Below the pieces are notes generated by a model, which was not told the origin of the DNA, made no database searches, and was given only the letters and a program-made list of their open reading frames with translations. From an uncultured Tenacibaculum sp. (GTDB taxonomy: Bacteria; Bacteroidota; Bacteroidia; Flavobacteriales; Flavobacteriaceae), in NCBI RefSeq assembly GCF_947502995.1, contig NZ_CANNBW010000022.1:19586-83585 (forward strand): DNA of 64,000 bases, in the 5' to 3' direction. This document shows positions 45,711 to 54,027 of this stretch, in pieces (within the stretch, counting starts at the first letter, position 1; the number at the start of each line of letters is the position of its first letter). Position numbers and translations under genes: made by a program.

Positions 45711-46937
45711 TTAACTACCTGCTTGTTCAACAGTGAAATCAAATTTATCTGCTATTTCATCAGAAATTTCATCAAGAGTAGCGTTAGTTACATCCCAAAA
45801 ACCATTTCCTTCTAGTAATTTGCTTGTAAATTCACTAATTTCAGAAGTAGTGAAATATGGTTCATTTGTAGAAGTGTTACGAGTGAAACGTAAAGATTCT
45901 ATAAAACCAAATCCTTCAGATAAATCATGGAAAGCAGATCCTTTATCAGTAGCTAAAGTTAATTTAGCTTGTTGTAAATAATAAACTGCTCTAATAGCTA
46001 TAATTTTAGAAACTTCATCTCTAATGATTTTAGCTTGAGCTTCTCTTTCTGTGTAGTTTTTAACAACAATTGCTTGTCTTCCTTTCTTAAATGCGTCATA
46101 AATTTTCTGTGAAATACCAGCAAAATCAGTATCTCCTTCTACTCTAGAAACATATTTACTTAAGAAACTATCAGCATTGTATTGTGGATTTTCTGCATCA
46201 TCTGTACCATATAAATATCCGAAAGCTTCATCCCATTTGTGCTCCATGTTTGTGTAGTTCTTATCTGTAGCTAAAACTTGGTTATCGTTATCTGCTACAT
46301 TAGTTCCTTCATCTAAAACAAGAAAACCTAAATAATTATTTAACATTTGGTCTACCATTAAAGCACCAATTAAAGTTTTATTAATTGCTTGATTTAACTC
46401 TAAACCTTTTCCGTTTACTAAACGATTAGATCCTCCACCAGCTTCTTGAATTCTTCCAGCAACACCTGCCGCTGCGTTAGTATTCCAGTTAGGAAAAACT
46501 ACATCAACTTGCTCTGCAATCCAACCATCAAATTTTTCTTTAATTGCTGTACCTTCAACTACATTTGAAAAGAAATAATCTCTAGAAGCAGCTGTTTTAC
46601 TTCTAATGCTTTTGTCAGAAGCATTTAAATCTGCATCAGAGAAATCAGCATTTCCTTCTACATGTGCAAACATTCCATCTAAAATTGCTTCTGTTGTCGT
46701 TGGAATTGTAGTACTAGAAGGATCATTTTTTAATGCACTGATAAATTCTTCAGCCATTTTAATTCTAGTAGTTTGACCTGAGTAACTTACTGAAGTACTA
46801 CCATTTCTTTCGAACTTATATGTATCTGGAGCTACAACTTCTGCATCAGGATTTTCTGGAATATTATTGTCATCATCTGAACAAGAAACAAACAATAAAC
46901 TTGAAACTGTTAAAGCAGATAAAAAAACTTTCTTCAT
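45711..46937 (-). CDS. DUF4856-family lipoprotein
   Basis: The 408-residue protein has lipobox MKKVFLSALTVSSLLFVSC (cysteine 19) followed by an acidic SDDDNN stretch. The mature protein shows APDTYKFERNGSTSVSYSGQ, RIKMAEEFISALK, KGLELNQAINKTLIGALMVD, EHKWDEAFGYLYG and a helical second half ending FDFTVEQAGS. These blocks are characteristic of DUF4856, helical lipoproteins nearly always found with imelysin and TonB receptors in Bacteroidetes. It is likely an envelope component of the same iron-type uptake system. A textbook flavobacterial promoter (46969-46998) precedes it; a terminator follows. It is monocistronic or loosely coupled to the imelysin gene. Confidence 0.85.
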   Translation of the reverse strand: MKKVFLSALTVSSLLFVSCSDDDNNIPENPDAEVVAPDTYKFERNGSTSVSYSGQTTRIKMAEEFISALKNDPSSTTIPTTTEAILDGMFAHVEGNADFSDADLNASDKSIRSKTAASRDYFFSNVVEGTAIKEKFDGWIAEQVDVVFPNWNTNAAAGVAGRIQEAGGGSNRLVNGKGLELNQAINKTLIGALMVDQMLNNYLGFLVLDEGTNVADNDNQVLATDKNYTNMEHKWDEAFGYLYGTDDAENPQYNADSFLSKYVSRVEGDTDFAGISQKIYDAFKKGRQAIVVKNYTEREAQAKIIRDEVSKIIAIRAVYYLQQAKLTLATDKGSAFHDLSEGFGFIESLRFTRNTSTNEPYFTTSEISEFTSKLLEGNGFWDVTNATLDEISDEIADKFDFTVEQAGS

Positions 46938-46968
46938 TTTATTAAGACTTATTTTAAATAATTTGACG

Positions 46969-46998
46969 CAAATATACTATACGTTTTTTCGTAAACAA
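46969..46998 (-). promoter_or_regulatory. Strong flavobacterial promoter of the DUF4856 gene
   Basis: On the minus strand TTG (46996-46998), a 19-base spacer and TATATTTG (46969-46976) match both halves of the Bacteroidetes consensus. The -7 box is 31 bases before the ATG. This is the clearest promoter in the window. Confidence 0.75.
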
Positions 46999-47001
46999 AC
47001 T

Positions 47002-48585
47002 TTATTTAGATTTATTTAAAATAAATTGCTTTGATTTTAAAAATTCAATAACTGCTTTTCTAACATCTACCGCTATTTCACCGGTTTTAGGTCCATAAAC
47101 ATCAAGTACTTGAGGATTGGAATTCTTTAAAAAAGGAATGTCAAAACCTTTCAATAAATAGTCTGAAGTTGCAATGGTATAAACTTTATTGGGATCTATC
47201 TTTTGTTCTTTAACTAACCAATAACCTTTATCATTTCTTGCTACATTAAAACGTTGTAAATAAGCGCCCGTACCAGAAGCTTTATCACCAAAGTCTAATA
47301 CTTCTTTAAGTAATTTTCCTTTTAACTTCACTTTTAATACTGGCCCACCATAAGGTAAAACTCTAAAAATATCTACAGCATTAATATTTCCTTCTAAAAT
47401 ATCATCTATACGAACAGAACCACCATTTACAAAAGCACAATCAATAGTTTTATCACCATATGATTTGCTCATAGATTCTGCTATAATTTGCCCCATATTT
47501 GTTTGTACTGATCTAATGGGTGTATCACGTGCATCTAAAGGCTCTGAAGTTTTGTAAATGATTTCATCAGGGTTATCAACTAAATCTTTAATCTTAGTAT
47601 TTAATAAATTTTGCCATTTTTCAACAACTACATTTACTTTTTCATCTACAGGAAATTTATCATTTATAGTTTTTAGTTCAGATTTAAATTTTAATTCTTT
47701 AGTATTTGGATTAAACTCAAAACGATGAATATATACTGTTTTTGCATTAGCGTCAGCTTTAGCTATATAAGTATTTCCTTGTTTAACATACATATTATTA
47801 TGCTCATGTCCTCCCATTATTAATGGAACATTAGGTAACAACTTTGCTATTTTTTTATCTTCTTCGATTTTAACATGTGTTAAACCTAACACAATATCTA
47901 CCTTATCTTTTAATTCGTTATAGGTTCTTTCAGCTTCTGCGTACATATCTGAATAGTACACATAACTTTTAGGATTTGATGGAATACAAACACTAATAAA
48001 TCCAATTTTTACTGACTTCCCTCCTACGTTATATTCTTGAATATAAGTTTCATTAACTGCTTCCTTTTTTCCTTCTATAACTTTATAAAAAAAATGATTT
48101 TTCCCATTTTCTTTATGAAAAACATTTGCGCTTAACCATTCAAAATGACTTTCATTTAATCTATTTTGTAAATCATTATAACTTAAATCAAACTCATGAT
48201 TACCAAATGCTACTAAATCAAAATTCATAGCATTCATTACTTCTACCATTTGTTTTCCTCTAACACGCTCTCCATTTACTTTCATTGTTCCTAAAAGAGA
48301 AGGATTTAAAAAATCTCCAGCTAGGACTAACATTGAATTTGGATTTTCTTTTTGAAGTTCTCTATATAAAGCTGAAACTCTAGCCATTCCTCCATATTTA
48401 TTTCCTTGAATTGGTGCTATTTCATAAACATCATTCAATTGTAAAATGGTGAAATAAATATTATTAGGTTGTCTTAAAAATTTATACTCTTCTGAAGATT
48501 TTAGTGGATTTGAAGTAGATTCACACGCGGTTATAAATACAATAAATAAGATACTGTATTTTATAAAAAAGTTATTAAGCTTCAC
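47002..48585 (-). CDS. 5'-nucleotidase/UshA-family metallophosphatase lipoprotein
   Basis: The 527-residue protein has a lipoprotein signal (MKLNNFFIKYSILFIVFITAC, cysteine 21). The N-terminal metallophosphatase domain shows QLNDVYEIAP (metal-binding D), LAGDFLNPSL, AFGNHEFDL, GLTHVKIEED and GGHEHNNMYV, the five classic metal-ligand blocks; QLNDVYE in place of TNDxHG is a variant. The C-terminal 5_nucleotid_C domain shows DCAFVNGGSVRIDDILEGNI and DVFRVLPYG-type sequence plus YTIATSDYLLKG. It hydrolyses nucleotides or other phosphate monoesters outside the inner membrane, for nucleoside or phosphate salvage. It follows the metallopeptidase gene by 16 bases as last gene of a three-gene unit. 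Confidence 0.88.
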   Translation of the reverse strand: MKLNNFFIKYSILFIVFITACESTSNPLKSSEEYKFLRQPNNIYFTILQLNDVYEIAPIQGNKYGGMARVSALYRELQKENPNSMLVLAGDFLNPSLLGTMKVNGERVRGKQMVEVMNAMNFDLVAFGNHEFDLSYNDLQNRLNESHFEWLSANVFHKENGKNHFFYKVIEGKKEAVNETYIQEYNVGGKSVKIGFISVCIPSNPKSYVYYSDMYAEAERTYNELKDKVDIVLGLTHVKIEEDKKIAKLLPNVPLIMGGHEHNNMYVKQGNTYIAKADANAKTVYIHRFEFNPNTKELKFKSELKTINDKFPVDEKVNVVVEKWQNLLNTKIKDLVDNPDEIIYKTSEPLDARDTPIRSVQTNMGQIIAESMSKSYGDKTIDCAFVNGGSVRIDDILEGNINAVDIFRVLPYGGPVLKVKLKGKLLKEVLDFGDKASGTGAYLQRFNVARNDKGYWLVKEQKIDPNKVYTIATSDYLLKGFDIPFLKNSNPQVLDVYGPKTGEIAVDVRKAVIEFLKSKQFILNKSK

Positions 48586-48601
48586 AGCAATTAATTAAGA
48601 A

Positions 48602-49417
48602 TTATTCGTATTTCTTTATATTTTTTCTAATTACTTTTCTGTAGTAAACCAATTCTTCAAACTGGTAGAAAAAGTTAATTTTTAACTCTGATATAGTTTC
48701 AGGGTTTTCTATTTTTTTACCTAAAACAAATGCAGTCCAACTTTCTGCTATATCTTCTTCTGGACTTTCTGCAGCATAATCGGTAATAAAATCATTGTAG
48801 TTGTCCTTATACAATCCATAAAGCTTTTCAAGGCAACTTTTTTGTTCTGTATAACAAAAGTTTCTTTGAATGTAATCCCATTCTTTAAGAAGAGTACCAT
48901 CCCAAAATTCATTAACAAATAAATTCAAATAACTCTTCTTATTTGTTGTACCTTCTATAGTTACATAAGGCTCATTTGGTCTTTGGTTGGTTTTTTTCCC
49001 TGGTTTAATTTGAGTATGATTTAAGGTAAGTAAATGACCAAACTCATGAACCAAAGTATAAATAGACTGATTAATTCTAGTCTTATCTTTACTAGTAAAA
49101 TCAACATCAATAGGATCTATAACCAATTGCCAATCAGTATTTTTATCATTTAATGCTCCTAAAGCTCCTGTTTTTTCATCTTCTCCATCAGTCATTAAAA
49201 CAAGTCTCTTTATATATTTTTGAGTAATTCTTTTAGGGAAGATATTGTAGAATACGCTCCAATTATAACGTGCTATACTCGTTTCTTCGTCATTGTTTTC
49301 TATAAATATTCCATTTCTGATTTCCCAAGAGCCTAAGGTTTCACTGTCTCTGTTTGAAACAGTACTATGTGGTATTAAAAAACCAATTAAGAATGTTATT
49401 AAAAAACTAAACTTCAT
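48602..49417 (-). CDS. Putative secreted zinc metallopeptidase
   Basis: The 271-residue protein has an N-terminal hydrophobic signal (MKFSFLITFLIGFLIPHSTV). The zinc site TLVHEFGHLLTLNH gives H124, E125, H128 and H134, the HExxHxxxxxH spacing of metzincin/gluzincin-like peptidases. Further acidic residues follow in a region with ESPEEDIAESWTAFVLGKKI. Cysteines in FCYTEQKSCLEK may pair. It lies 7 bases after the HMG-CoA lyase gene and 16 before the nucleotidase, so it is probably co-transcribed. Envelope location follows from the signal; substrate unknown. Protease activity is inferred from the motif only. Confidence 0.7.
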   Translation of the reverse strand: MKFSFLITFLIGFLIPHSTVSNRDSETLGSWEIRNGIFIENNDEETSIARYNWSVFYNIFPKRITQKYIKRLVLMTDGEDEKTGALGALNDKNTDWQLVIDPIDVDFTSKDKTRINQSIYTLVHEFGHLLTLNHTQIKPGKKTNQRPNEPYVTIEGTTNKKSYLNLFVNEFWDGTLLKEWDYIQRNFCYTEQKSCLEKLYGLYKDNYNDFITDYAAESPEEDIAESWTAFVLGKKIENPETISELKINFFYQFEELVYYRKVIRKNIKKYE

Positions 49418-49424
49418 TTATAGA

Positions 49425-50294
49425 CTAATAATTATGATTAAAAACGTCTAATACTTTATTGTAAGAGCTTTCAAAGCTCATTGGTTTAATATTGGTTTCA
49501 ACCTTGTTGGCAGTAAAATAAGAAAGCATTTTTTCTGTGGGCATATTACCTGTTAAATCGTCTTTTGCCATCGGGCAACCTCCATAACCTTTAATAGCTC
49601 CATCGAACCTTCTGCAACCTGCTTTGTATGCGCTATCAATTTTTTCAAACCAAGTAGTAGGTGTGGTATGCAAATGGGCTCCGAACTCTATATTAGGGTA
49701 ACTTGGGGTTAAATTTGAAAAAAGATAGTCAATAACTTTTGGGGTTGAACTACCAATCGTGTCAGACAAAGATACAATTTTAACTCCCATATTTGCAAGT
49801 TTTTCTGTCCAATTTGCAACAATTTCTACATCCCATGGATCTCCATATGGATTTCCAAATCCCATAGATAAATAGGCTACTACTTTTTTATTATTTTTTT
49901 GTGCGATATTTAGAATATCTTTCAAAATGTCTACTGATTCGGCTATAGTTTTATGCGTATTTCGCATTTGAAAGTTTTCTGATATAGAAAAAGGATATCC
50001 TAAATAATCTATTTCTTCGAAAACAGAAGCATCATTAGCTCCTCTAACATTTGCAACTATTGCTAATAATTTACTTCTTGTTGTAGATAAATCTAATAAG
50101 TTTAATACATCTGCTGTATCTCGCATTTGCGGGATAGCTTTAGGAGAAACAAAACTCCCAAAATCAATTGTATCAAAACCAACTTTTAACAATGAGTTTA
50201 TATATTTTGCTTTTACTTCTGTTGGAATAAAATGACTTTTTATTCCTTGCATTGCATCTCTTGGACACTCTATGATTTTTACTTCTTCAATCAT
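49425..50294 (-). CDS. Hydroxymethylglutaryl-CoA lyase
   Basis: The 289-residue protein is of the DRE-TIM HMGL family: catalytic ECPRDAMQG (R12, D13), SLSDTIGSS, metal-binding GAHLHTT histidines and the C-terminal GGCPMAKDDLTGNMPTE loop with the catalytic cysteine (usual GGCPYA). It cleaves HMG-CoA to acetoacetate and acetyl-CoA, the last step of leucine breakdown, in the cytosol. The length is normal. It heads the operon with a metallopeptidase and a nucleotidase, an unrelated pair. A -7 box (50300-50307) ends only 5 bases before the ATG, suggesting a leaderless or nearly leaderless message. Confidence 0.92.
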   Translation of the reverse strand: MIEEVKIIECPRDAMQGIKSHFIPTEVKAKYINSLLKVGFDTIDFGSFVSPKAIPQMRDTADVLNLLDLSTTRSKLLAIVANVRGANDASVFEEIDYLGYPFSISENFQMRNTHKTIAESVDILKDILNIAQKNNKKVVAYLSMGFGNPYGDPWDVEIVANWTEKLANMGVKIVSLSDTIGSSTPKVIDYLFSNLTPSYPNIEFGAHLHTTPTTWFEKIDSAYKAGCRRFDGAIKGYGGCPMAKDDLTGNMPTEKMLSYFTANKVETNIKPMSFESSYNKVLDVFNHNY

Positions 50295-50299
50295 TATGC

Positions 50300-50333
50300 C
50301 AAATATAAATATATTTTAATATTAATTCTTCAA
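50300..50333 (-). promoter_or_regulatory. Promoter of the HMG-CoA lyase gene, almost on top of the start codon
   Basis: TTG (50331-50333), a 23-base spacer and TATATTTG (50300-50307) on the minus strand. The distance from the -7 box to the ATG at 50294 is 5 bases, so transcription would start at or near the A of ATG. Confidence 0.5.
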
Positions 50334-50444
50334 TCAATAGTGTTAAATAGCATCCGAAAATATTAATTATTTAATTTTAAAGAAATTTTCAAAAAAAGTG
50401 TAACAATGAAAATCTAGTTTAGTCTTTGAAGTATAATTTAGAAA

Positions 50445-51005
50445 TTGAAAACACCAGACTTACATATTAATCAACTACTAAAACGCTGTCAGAAAAACGA
50501 TTCATCTGCTCAAATGGAAATATACAAATTGTATTATAAAGCGATGTATAACTCAGCTTTTAGAATCTTAAGAGATGAATTTGAAGCAGAAGATTTGATG
50601 CAAGAAGCTTTTTTAACAGCATTTACTAAATTAAATAGTTTTAAAGGAGAAGTAACATTTGGTGCTTGGTTGAAACGAATTGTTATTAATAAGAGCTTAA
50701 CTCAATTGAAAAAAAACAATAGATATCAAGAAGTTAAACTCGAAGTAATACCAAATCAACCTGAAGAAAATGATAATTTGAATTATGATAATTTAAATAT
50801 TAAACATGTTTTAAGTGCTATTCAAAAATTAAAAGATAATTATAGAGTTATTCTTACATTAAATTTAATTGAAGGATATGATAACGAAGAAATCATGCAG
50901 ATTTTAAATTATAGCAATGAAAATGTTAGAACAACAATTTCTAGAGCGAAAAAGAAATTAAAAGAAGTTTTAAGTAAAGATATTAATAGAATTAATGTAG
51001 TATGA
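50445..51005 (+). CDS. ECF RNA polymerase sigma factor (sigma-70 family)
   Basis: The 186-residue protein has sigma region 2 (MEIYKLYYKAMYNSAFRILR, then DEFEAEDLMQEAFLTAFTKL) and region 4 (LKDNYRVILTLNLIEGYDNE, then EIMQILNYSNENVRTTISRAK). There is no region 1.1 or 3, hence ECF type. It directs RNA polymerase to a specific regulon. The start is TTG at 50445; an internal ATG (residue 24) would remove the first helix of region 2. The stop overlaps the next start (ATGA at 51002), coupling it to a membrane protein that is probably its anti-sigma factor. Confidence 0.9.
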   Translation: MKTPDLHINQLLKRCQKNDSSAQMEIYKLYYKAMYNSAFRILRDEFEAEDLMQEAFLTAFTKLNSFKGEVTFGAWLKRIVINKSLTQLKKNNRYQEVKLEVIPNQPEENDNLNYDNLNIKHVLSAIQKLKDNYRVILTLNLIEGYDNEEIMQILNYSNENVRTTISRAKKKLKEVLSKDINRINVV

Positions 51006-51532
51006 AAGATAAATTCGATGATTTTTTTCTTAATAACGATTTCGATATAAATGAACCTCATTCGGGACATGAAGATCGTTTTTTAAGAAAATTAAGCAGA
51101 CAGCAGAAAAGTAGAAGAAGAATTTCTTGGACATGGATGAGCGCCGCAGCTTCTATTCTACTATTAGTTAGCTTTTTTCTAGGAAAATATACAACGCAAG
51201 AAAATCAAGTGCATTCTATTTTTCCTGAAATGGCAGAAACAGAAACATTTTTTGTGAACACTATAGCACAAGAATTAACAGAAATAGAAAAATATAGAAA
51301 CATAGAAACTGAATCTATTATTGAAGATGCTTTAGATCAAATAGAAGAGTTGGAAGATCAGTTTCAAAATTTCAAAAAAGATCTTAAAGTAATTGGTAAT
51401 GAAAAACAAATCATTAAAGGAATGATTAATAATTACCAGCAACGTTTACAAATTTTAGAACACCTCTTATTTCAATTAGAATACATTAAAAACCCTAACA
51501 AACAAAACGACAACAACAATGAGTTTATATAA
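51002..51532 (+). CDS. Putative anti-sigma factor (single-pass membrane protein)
   Basis: The 176-residue protein has a cytoplasmic N-terminal part (MKDKFDDFFLNNDFDINEPH, then GHEDRFLRKLSRQQKSRRR), a transmembrane helix at about 42-60 (WTWMSAAASILLLVSFFLG) and a periplasmic helical part with a coiled-coil-like segment (about 95-165). No cysteine-zinc (ZAS) motif is visible. It overlaps the sigma gene by 4 bases and the next gene by 14. In flavobacteria the gene after an ECF sigma is usually its membrane anti-sigma; here function is inferred from position and topology. Confidence 0.6.
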   Translation: MKDKFDDFFLNNDFDINEPHSGHEDRFLRKLSRQQKSRRRISWTWMSAAASILLLVSFFLGKYTTQENQVHSIFPEMAETETFFVNTIAQELTEIEKYRNIETESIIEDALDQIEELEDQFQNFKKDLKVIGNEKQIIKGMINNYQQRLQILEHLLFQLEYIKNPNKQNDNNNEFI

Positions 51533-52598
51533 AAGAACACTAATTATACTTTTTTTGGCTCCTACTCTAGTATTTGCCAATACAATTAAGAAACATGAGA
51601 AAACAAAAACAGTAAGTAAAAAGTTTTCTGTAAATAGTAATGCTACAGTTTACGTTAAAAATAAATACGGAAATGTAAATGTTACTACTTGGGATAAAAA
51701 TACTGTAGAAATTGATGTTAAAATAACCGTTAAAGGAAATGACATTGATAAAATTGAAGATAAATTAGATGCCATTCGAATTAATTTTGAAGCTTCTGAA
51801 AACCTAGTAGAAGCCAGAACAATTATAGAAAACACAAAATCTAGTTGGAGTTTTTGGGGTAAAAGTAACAACATTAATTACAAAATTAATTATTACATAA
51901 AAATGCCTGTAACAAATAATGCAGATTTACATAACAAATATGGCAATATTGAATTAGATGTTATTGAAGGAAAAACAAACATAGATTGTGATTATGGTTC
52001 AATACAAATTGAAAAACTATTAAACCCTTCTAATTCTATTTTACTTGATTATTGCGGAAGTTCTAATATTCAGTATATGAAATCAGGAAATTTAAATGCT
52101 GATTATTCTAAAATTACAATCCATGAATCTGAGAGTGTAAAAGTAAATGCAGATTACACAGGAGTGAAATTAGGGAAAGTTAATGATGTAACCTTTAATT
52201 GTGATTATGGAAGTATAACTATAGACGATTCAGATAACATTGATGGTAATTCAGATTATGCAGGAATGCGAATAGGAACTGTTAGAAAGAACTTAAAAAT
52301 AAACACTGATTATGGTGGTTTAAAAGTTAAAAACTTAATGAAAGGTTTCGAAAGTTTTACTGTAGATGGTAATTATGCTGGTATCAAAATCGGAACTTCT
52401 AGTGACAATAACTTCAACTTTGTTATAAACTTAAGCTACTCTGGTTTTAAATATCCAAAAGAACATGTAGAAACATTTAAAGCCGTAAGAAAAACAACTA
52501 AAAAGTATTACGAAGGTGTTTTTGGTAAAGGGAATACAAATTCTAAAATAAATATCAAGTCAGATTACGGAAGCGTGTCTATTCGTTTAAACGACTAA
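51519..52598 (+). CDS. Exported DUF4097-like beta-repeat protein
   Basis: The 359-residue protein has a signal peptide (MSLYKRTLIILFLAPTLVFA). A beta-helix-like repeat follows, with the recurring motif N/D-Y-G/A-G/S-hydrophobic at about 20-residue spacing: KYGNVNVTTW, KYGNIELDVI, DYGSIQIEKL, DYTGVKLGKV, DYGSITIDDS, DYAGMRIGTV, DYGGLKVKNL, NYAGIKIGTS and a last DYGSVSIRLND. This is like DUF4097/putative adhesin proteins. It ends the sigma/anti-sigma operon, overlapping the previous gene by 14 bases. An envelope target of the sigma factor is likely. Function unknown. Confidence 0.7.
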   Translation: MSLYKRTLIILFLAPTLVFANTIKKHEKTKTVSKKFSVNSNATVYVKNKYGNVNVTTWDKNTVEIDVKITVKGNDIDKIEDKLDAIRINFEASENLVEARTIIENTKSSWSFWGKSNNINYKINYYIKMPVTNNADLHNKYGNIELDVIEGKTNIDCDYGSIQIEKLLNPSNSILLDYCGSSNIQYMKSGNLNADYSKITIHESESVKVNADYTGVKLGKVNDVTFNCDYGSITIDDSDNIDGNSDYAGMRIGTVRKNLKINTDYGGLKVKNLMKGFESFTVDGNYAGIKIGTSSDNNFNFVINLSYSGFKYPKEHVETFKAVRKTTKKYYEGVFGKGNTNSKINIKSDYGSVSIRLND

Positions 52599-53264
52599 CT
52601 ACCTTCTCAAAACCATCGACCTAAAAATCAAATACCTAGCTACGTAATACATCAAATGATAAATTACAATGTAGTACGGACTAGGACTTATATAATTCGA
52701 AATAGTTGTTAAAACATCTGCTATTGGAAAGATTAGTACGCCTAAAAAAAAGTACAAAGCTTTAGCATTATTTTTAGTCAATAGGTTTAAAAAAGCAAAT
52801 AGTATAAGAGCTATAGATACAACCCCCATAATAAAAACAAATAATTGAATATCGTTTACATATTCATAAAGTATCAAATAAATCATCGAAAAAATAAACA
52901 CAAAAGGAATAGCATAAAGCAATAGTGTTTTCAATGGATGCTTTAAAATAGAATGATAAATAATTATTATATACAAGAACCTGTTTAATATCAATAAAAA
53001 TAAAGCCTCATAATAAAAGTGTTTTTCAAAAACAAAAAGTGAATCTGAAACTATAGAAAATAATAAAATTACGACGTACCAGTAATTAACCTTAGGAGTT
53101 GTTTCTAAATACAAAAAAGACAACAACAGTAAAGTCACAAGCTTTACTGCAAATTCAAAATTTAAATCTCCTAGAGTTACTACGTATAAAACTAAAAGAG
53201 AGGCTAAAAAATATAACGTTGTGAAAAATGTAACATTTTTCTTATTTGTATGTCTTTTTCTCAA
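52599..53264 (-). CDS. YhhN-family membrane protein (lysoplasmalogenase-like)
   Basis: The 221-residue protein consists of about seven to eight transmembrane helices with short loops (FFTTLYFLASLLVLYVVTLG, VNYWYVVILLFSIVSDSLFV, FLGVLIFPIADVLTTISNYI). The paired FSIVSDSLF and FPIADVLTT segments, each with an aspartate in a helix, match the YhhN/TMEM86 family, whose animal members hydrolyse lysoplasmalogens. The start is a TTG at 53264; no ATG is usable. Its stop directly abuts the stop of the converging gene at 52598. It faces the gene at 53299 with only 34 bases between the starts. Confidence 0.8.
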   Translation of the reverse strand: MRKRHTNKKNVTFFTTLYFLASLLVLYVVTLGDLNFEFAVKLVTLLLLSFLYLETTPKVNYWYVVILLFSIVSDSLFVFEKHFYYEALFLLILNRFLYIIIIYHSILKHPLKTLLLYAIPFVFIFSMIYLILYEYVNDIQLFVFIMGVVSIALILFAFLNLLTKNNAKALYFFLGVLIFPIADVLTTISNYISPSPYYIVIYHLMYYVARYLIFRSMVLRR

Positions 53265-53298
53265 ATGGAAGTATTAATTGTTTAAAAATAAAAAAAAA

Positions 53299-54027
53299 AT
53301 GAAAAAATTACTATTAACCTTATTTATTTTAACTACTACGGTAAACCTTTCTGCTCAAAGCTGGTGGAACTCTAAAAAAGTTAGAGGAAATGGAAAAATA
53401 ACAACTGAAAAACGATCTGTTGGAAACTTTGATGAAGTTAGTGTTGGAGGTTCTTTTGACGTTATTCTTGTTGATGGCCGTGAAGGAGAAATTACTATTG
53501 AAGGAGAAGAAAATATAATTCCTTATATCATTACTGAAGTAAAAAAAGGAAAATTAAAAATAGAAGTAAAGAAAAATACAAACCTAAGATTCAATAGAAA
53601 ATTAACTGTTACTGTACCTTTTGAAAAGATTGACGGTATTGGGCTTGGCGGTTCTGGTAATGTTCGTTCAGAAAAAACTGTTATTGGAGAAAAAGTTAGT
53701 TTATCTATAGGAGGATCGGGTAATATTAAAACTAAAGTAAAAGCAAGCTCTTTATCAACTTCTATTGGTGGTTCTGGAAATATTAGAGTATCTGGTTCTA
53801 CTGAAAGCATGAGATGTTCTATCGCAGGATCGGGTAATGTTAAAGCATACAATGTTACTACCAATACTTTAAAAGTAAATGTTGCTGGATCTGGAGATAT
53901 AGAAGCTACTGTTAAAGAAAAAATTAAAGCTACAGTAGTAGGTTCTGGAAGTGTATATTATAAAGGAAATCCAAAATATATTGATACAAATTCTGTGGGA
54001 TCAGGAGACGTTGTGAAAAGAGATTAA
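53299..54027 (+). CDS. Head-GIN (DUF2807) exported protein
   Basis: From the ATG at 53299 the protein has 242 residues and starts with signal peptide MKKLLLTLFILTTTVNLSAQ; the upstream TTG at 53278 adds only a poly-lysine leader and is rejected. The body is a right-handed beta-helix-like repeat: GIGLGGSGNVRSEKTV, LSIGGSGNIKTKV, TSIGGSGNIRVSG, CSIAGSGNVKAYN, VNVAGSGDIEATV and a last TVVGSGSVYYKG. DUF2807 proteins are small auto-transport-like beta-helices of the envelope with unknown function. Similar to but not the same as the DUF4097-like protein at 51519; the two nearby genes suggest a theme of beta-helix envelope stress proteins. Confidence 0.85.
   Translation: MKKLLLTLFILTTTVNLSAQSWWNSKKVRGNGKITTEKRSVGNFDEVSVGGSFDVILVDGREGEITIEGEENIIPYIITEVKKGKLKIEVKKNTNLRFNRKLTVTVPFEKIDGIGLGGSGNVRSEKTVIGEKVSLSIGGSGNIKTKVKASSLSTSIGGSGNIRVSGSTESMRCSIAGSGNVKAYNVTTNTLKVNVAGSGDIEATVKEKIKATVVGSGSVYYKGNPKYIDTNSVGSGDVVKRD

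Noticed and set aside
53523..53864. 113-codon minus-strand ORF opposite the head-GIN gene
   Set aside because: Antisense shadow of a glycine/serine repeat; proline-rich translation without start context.
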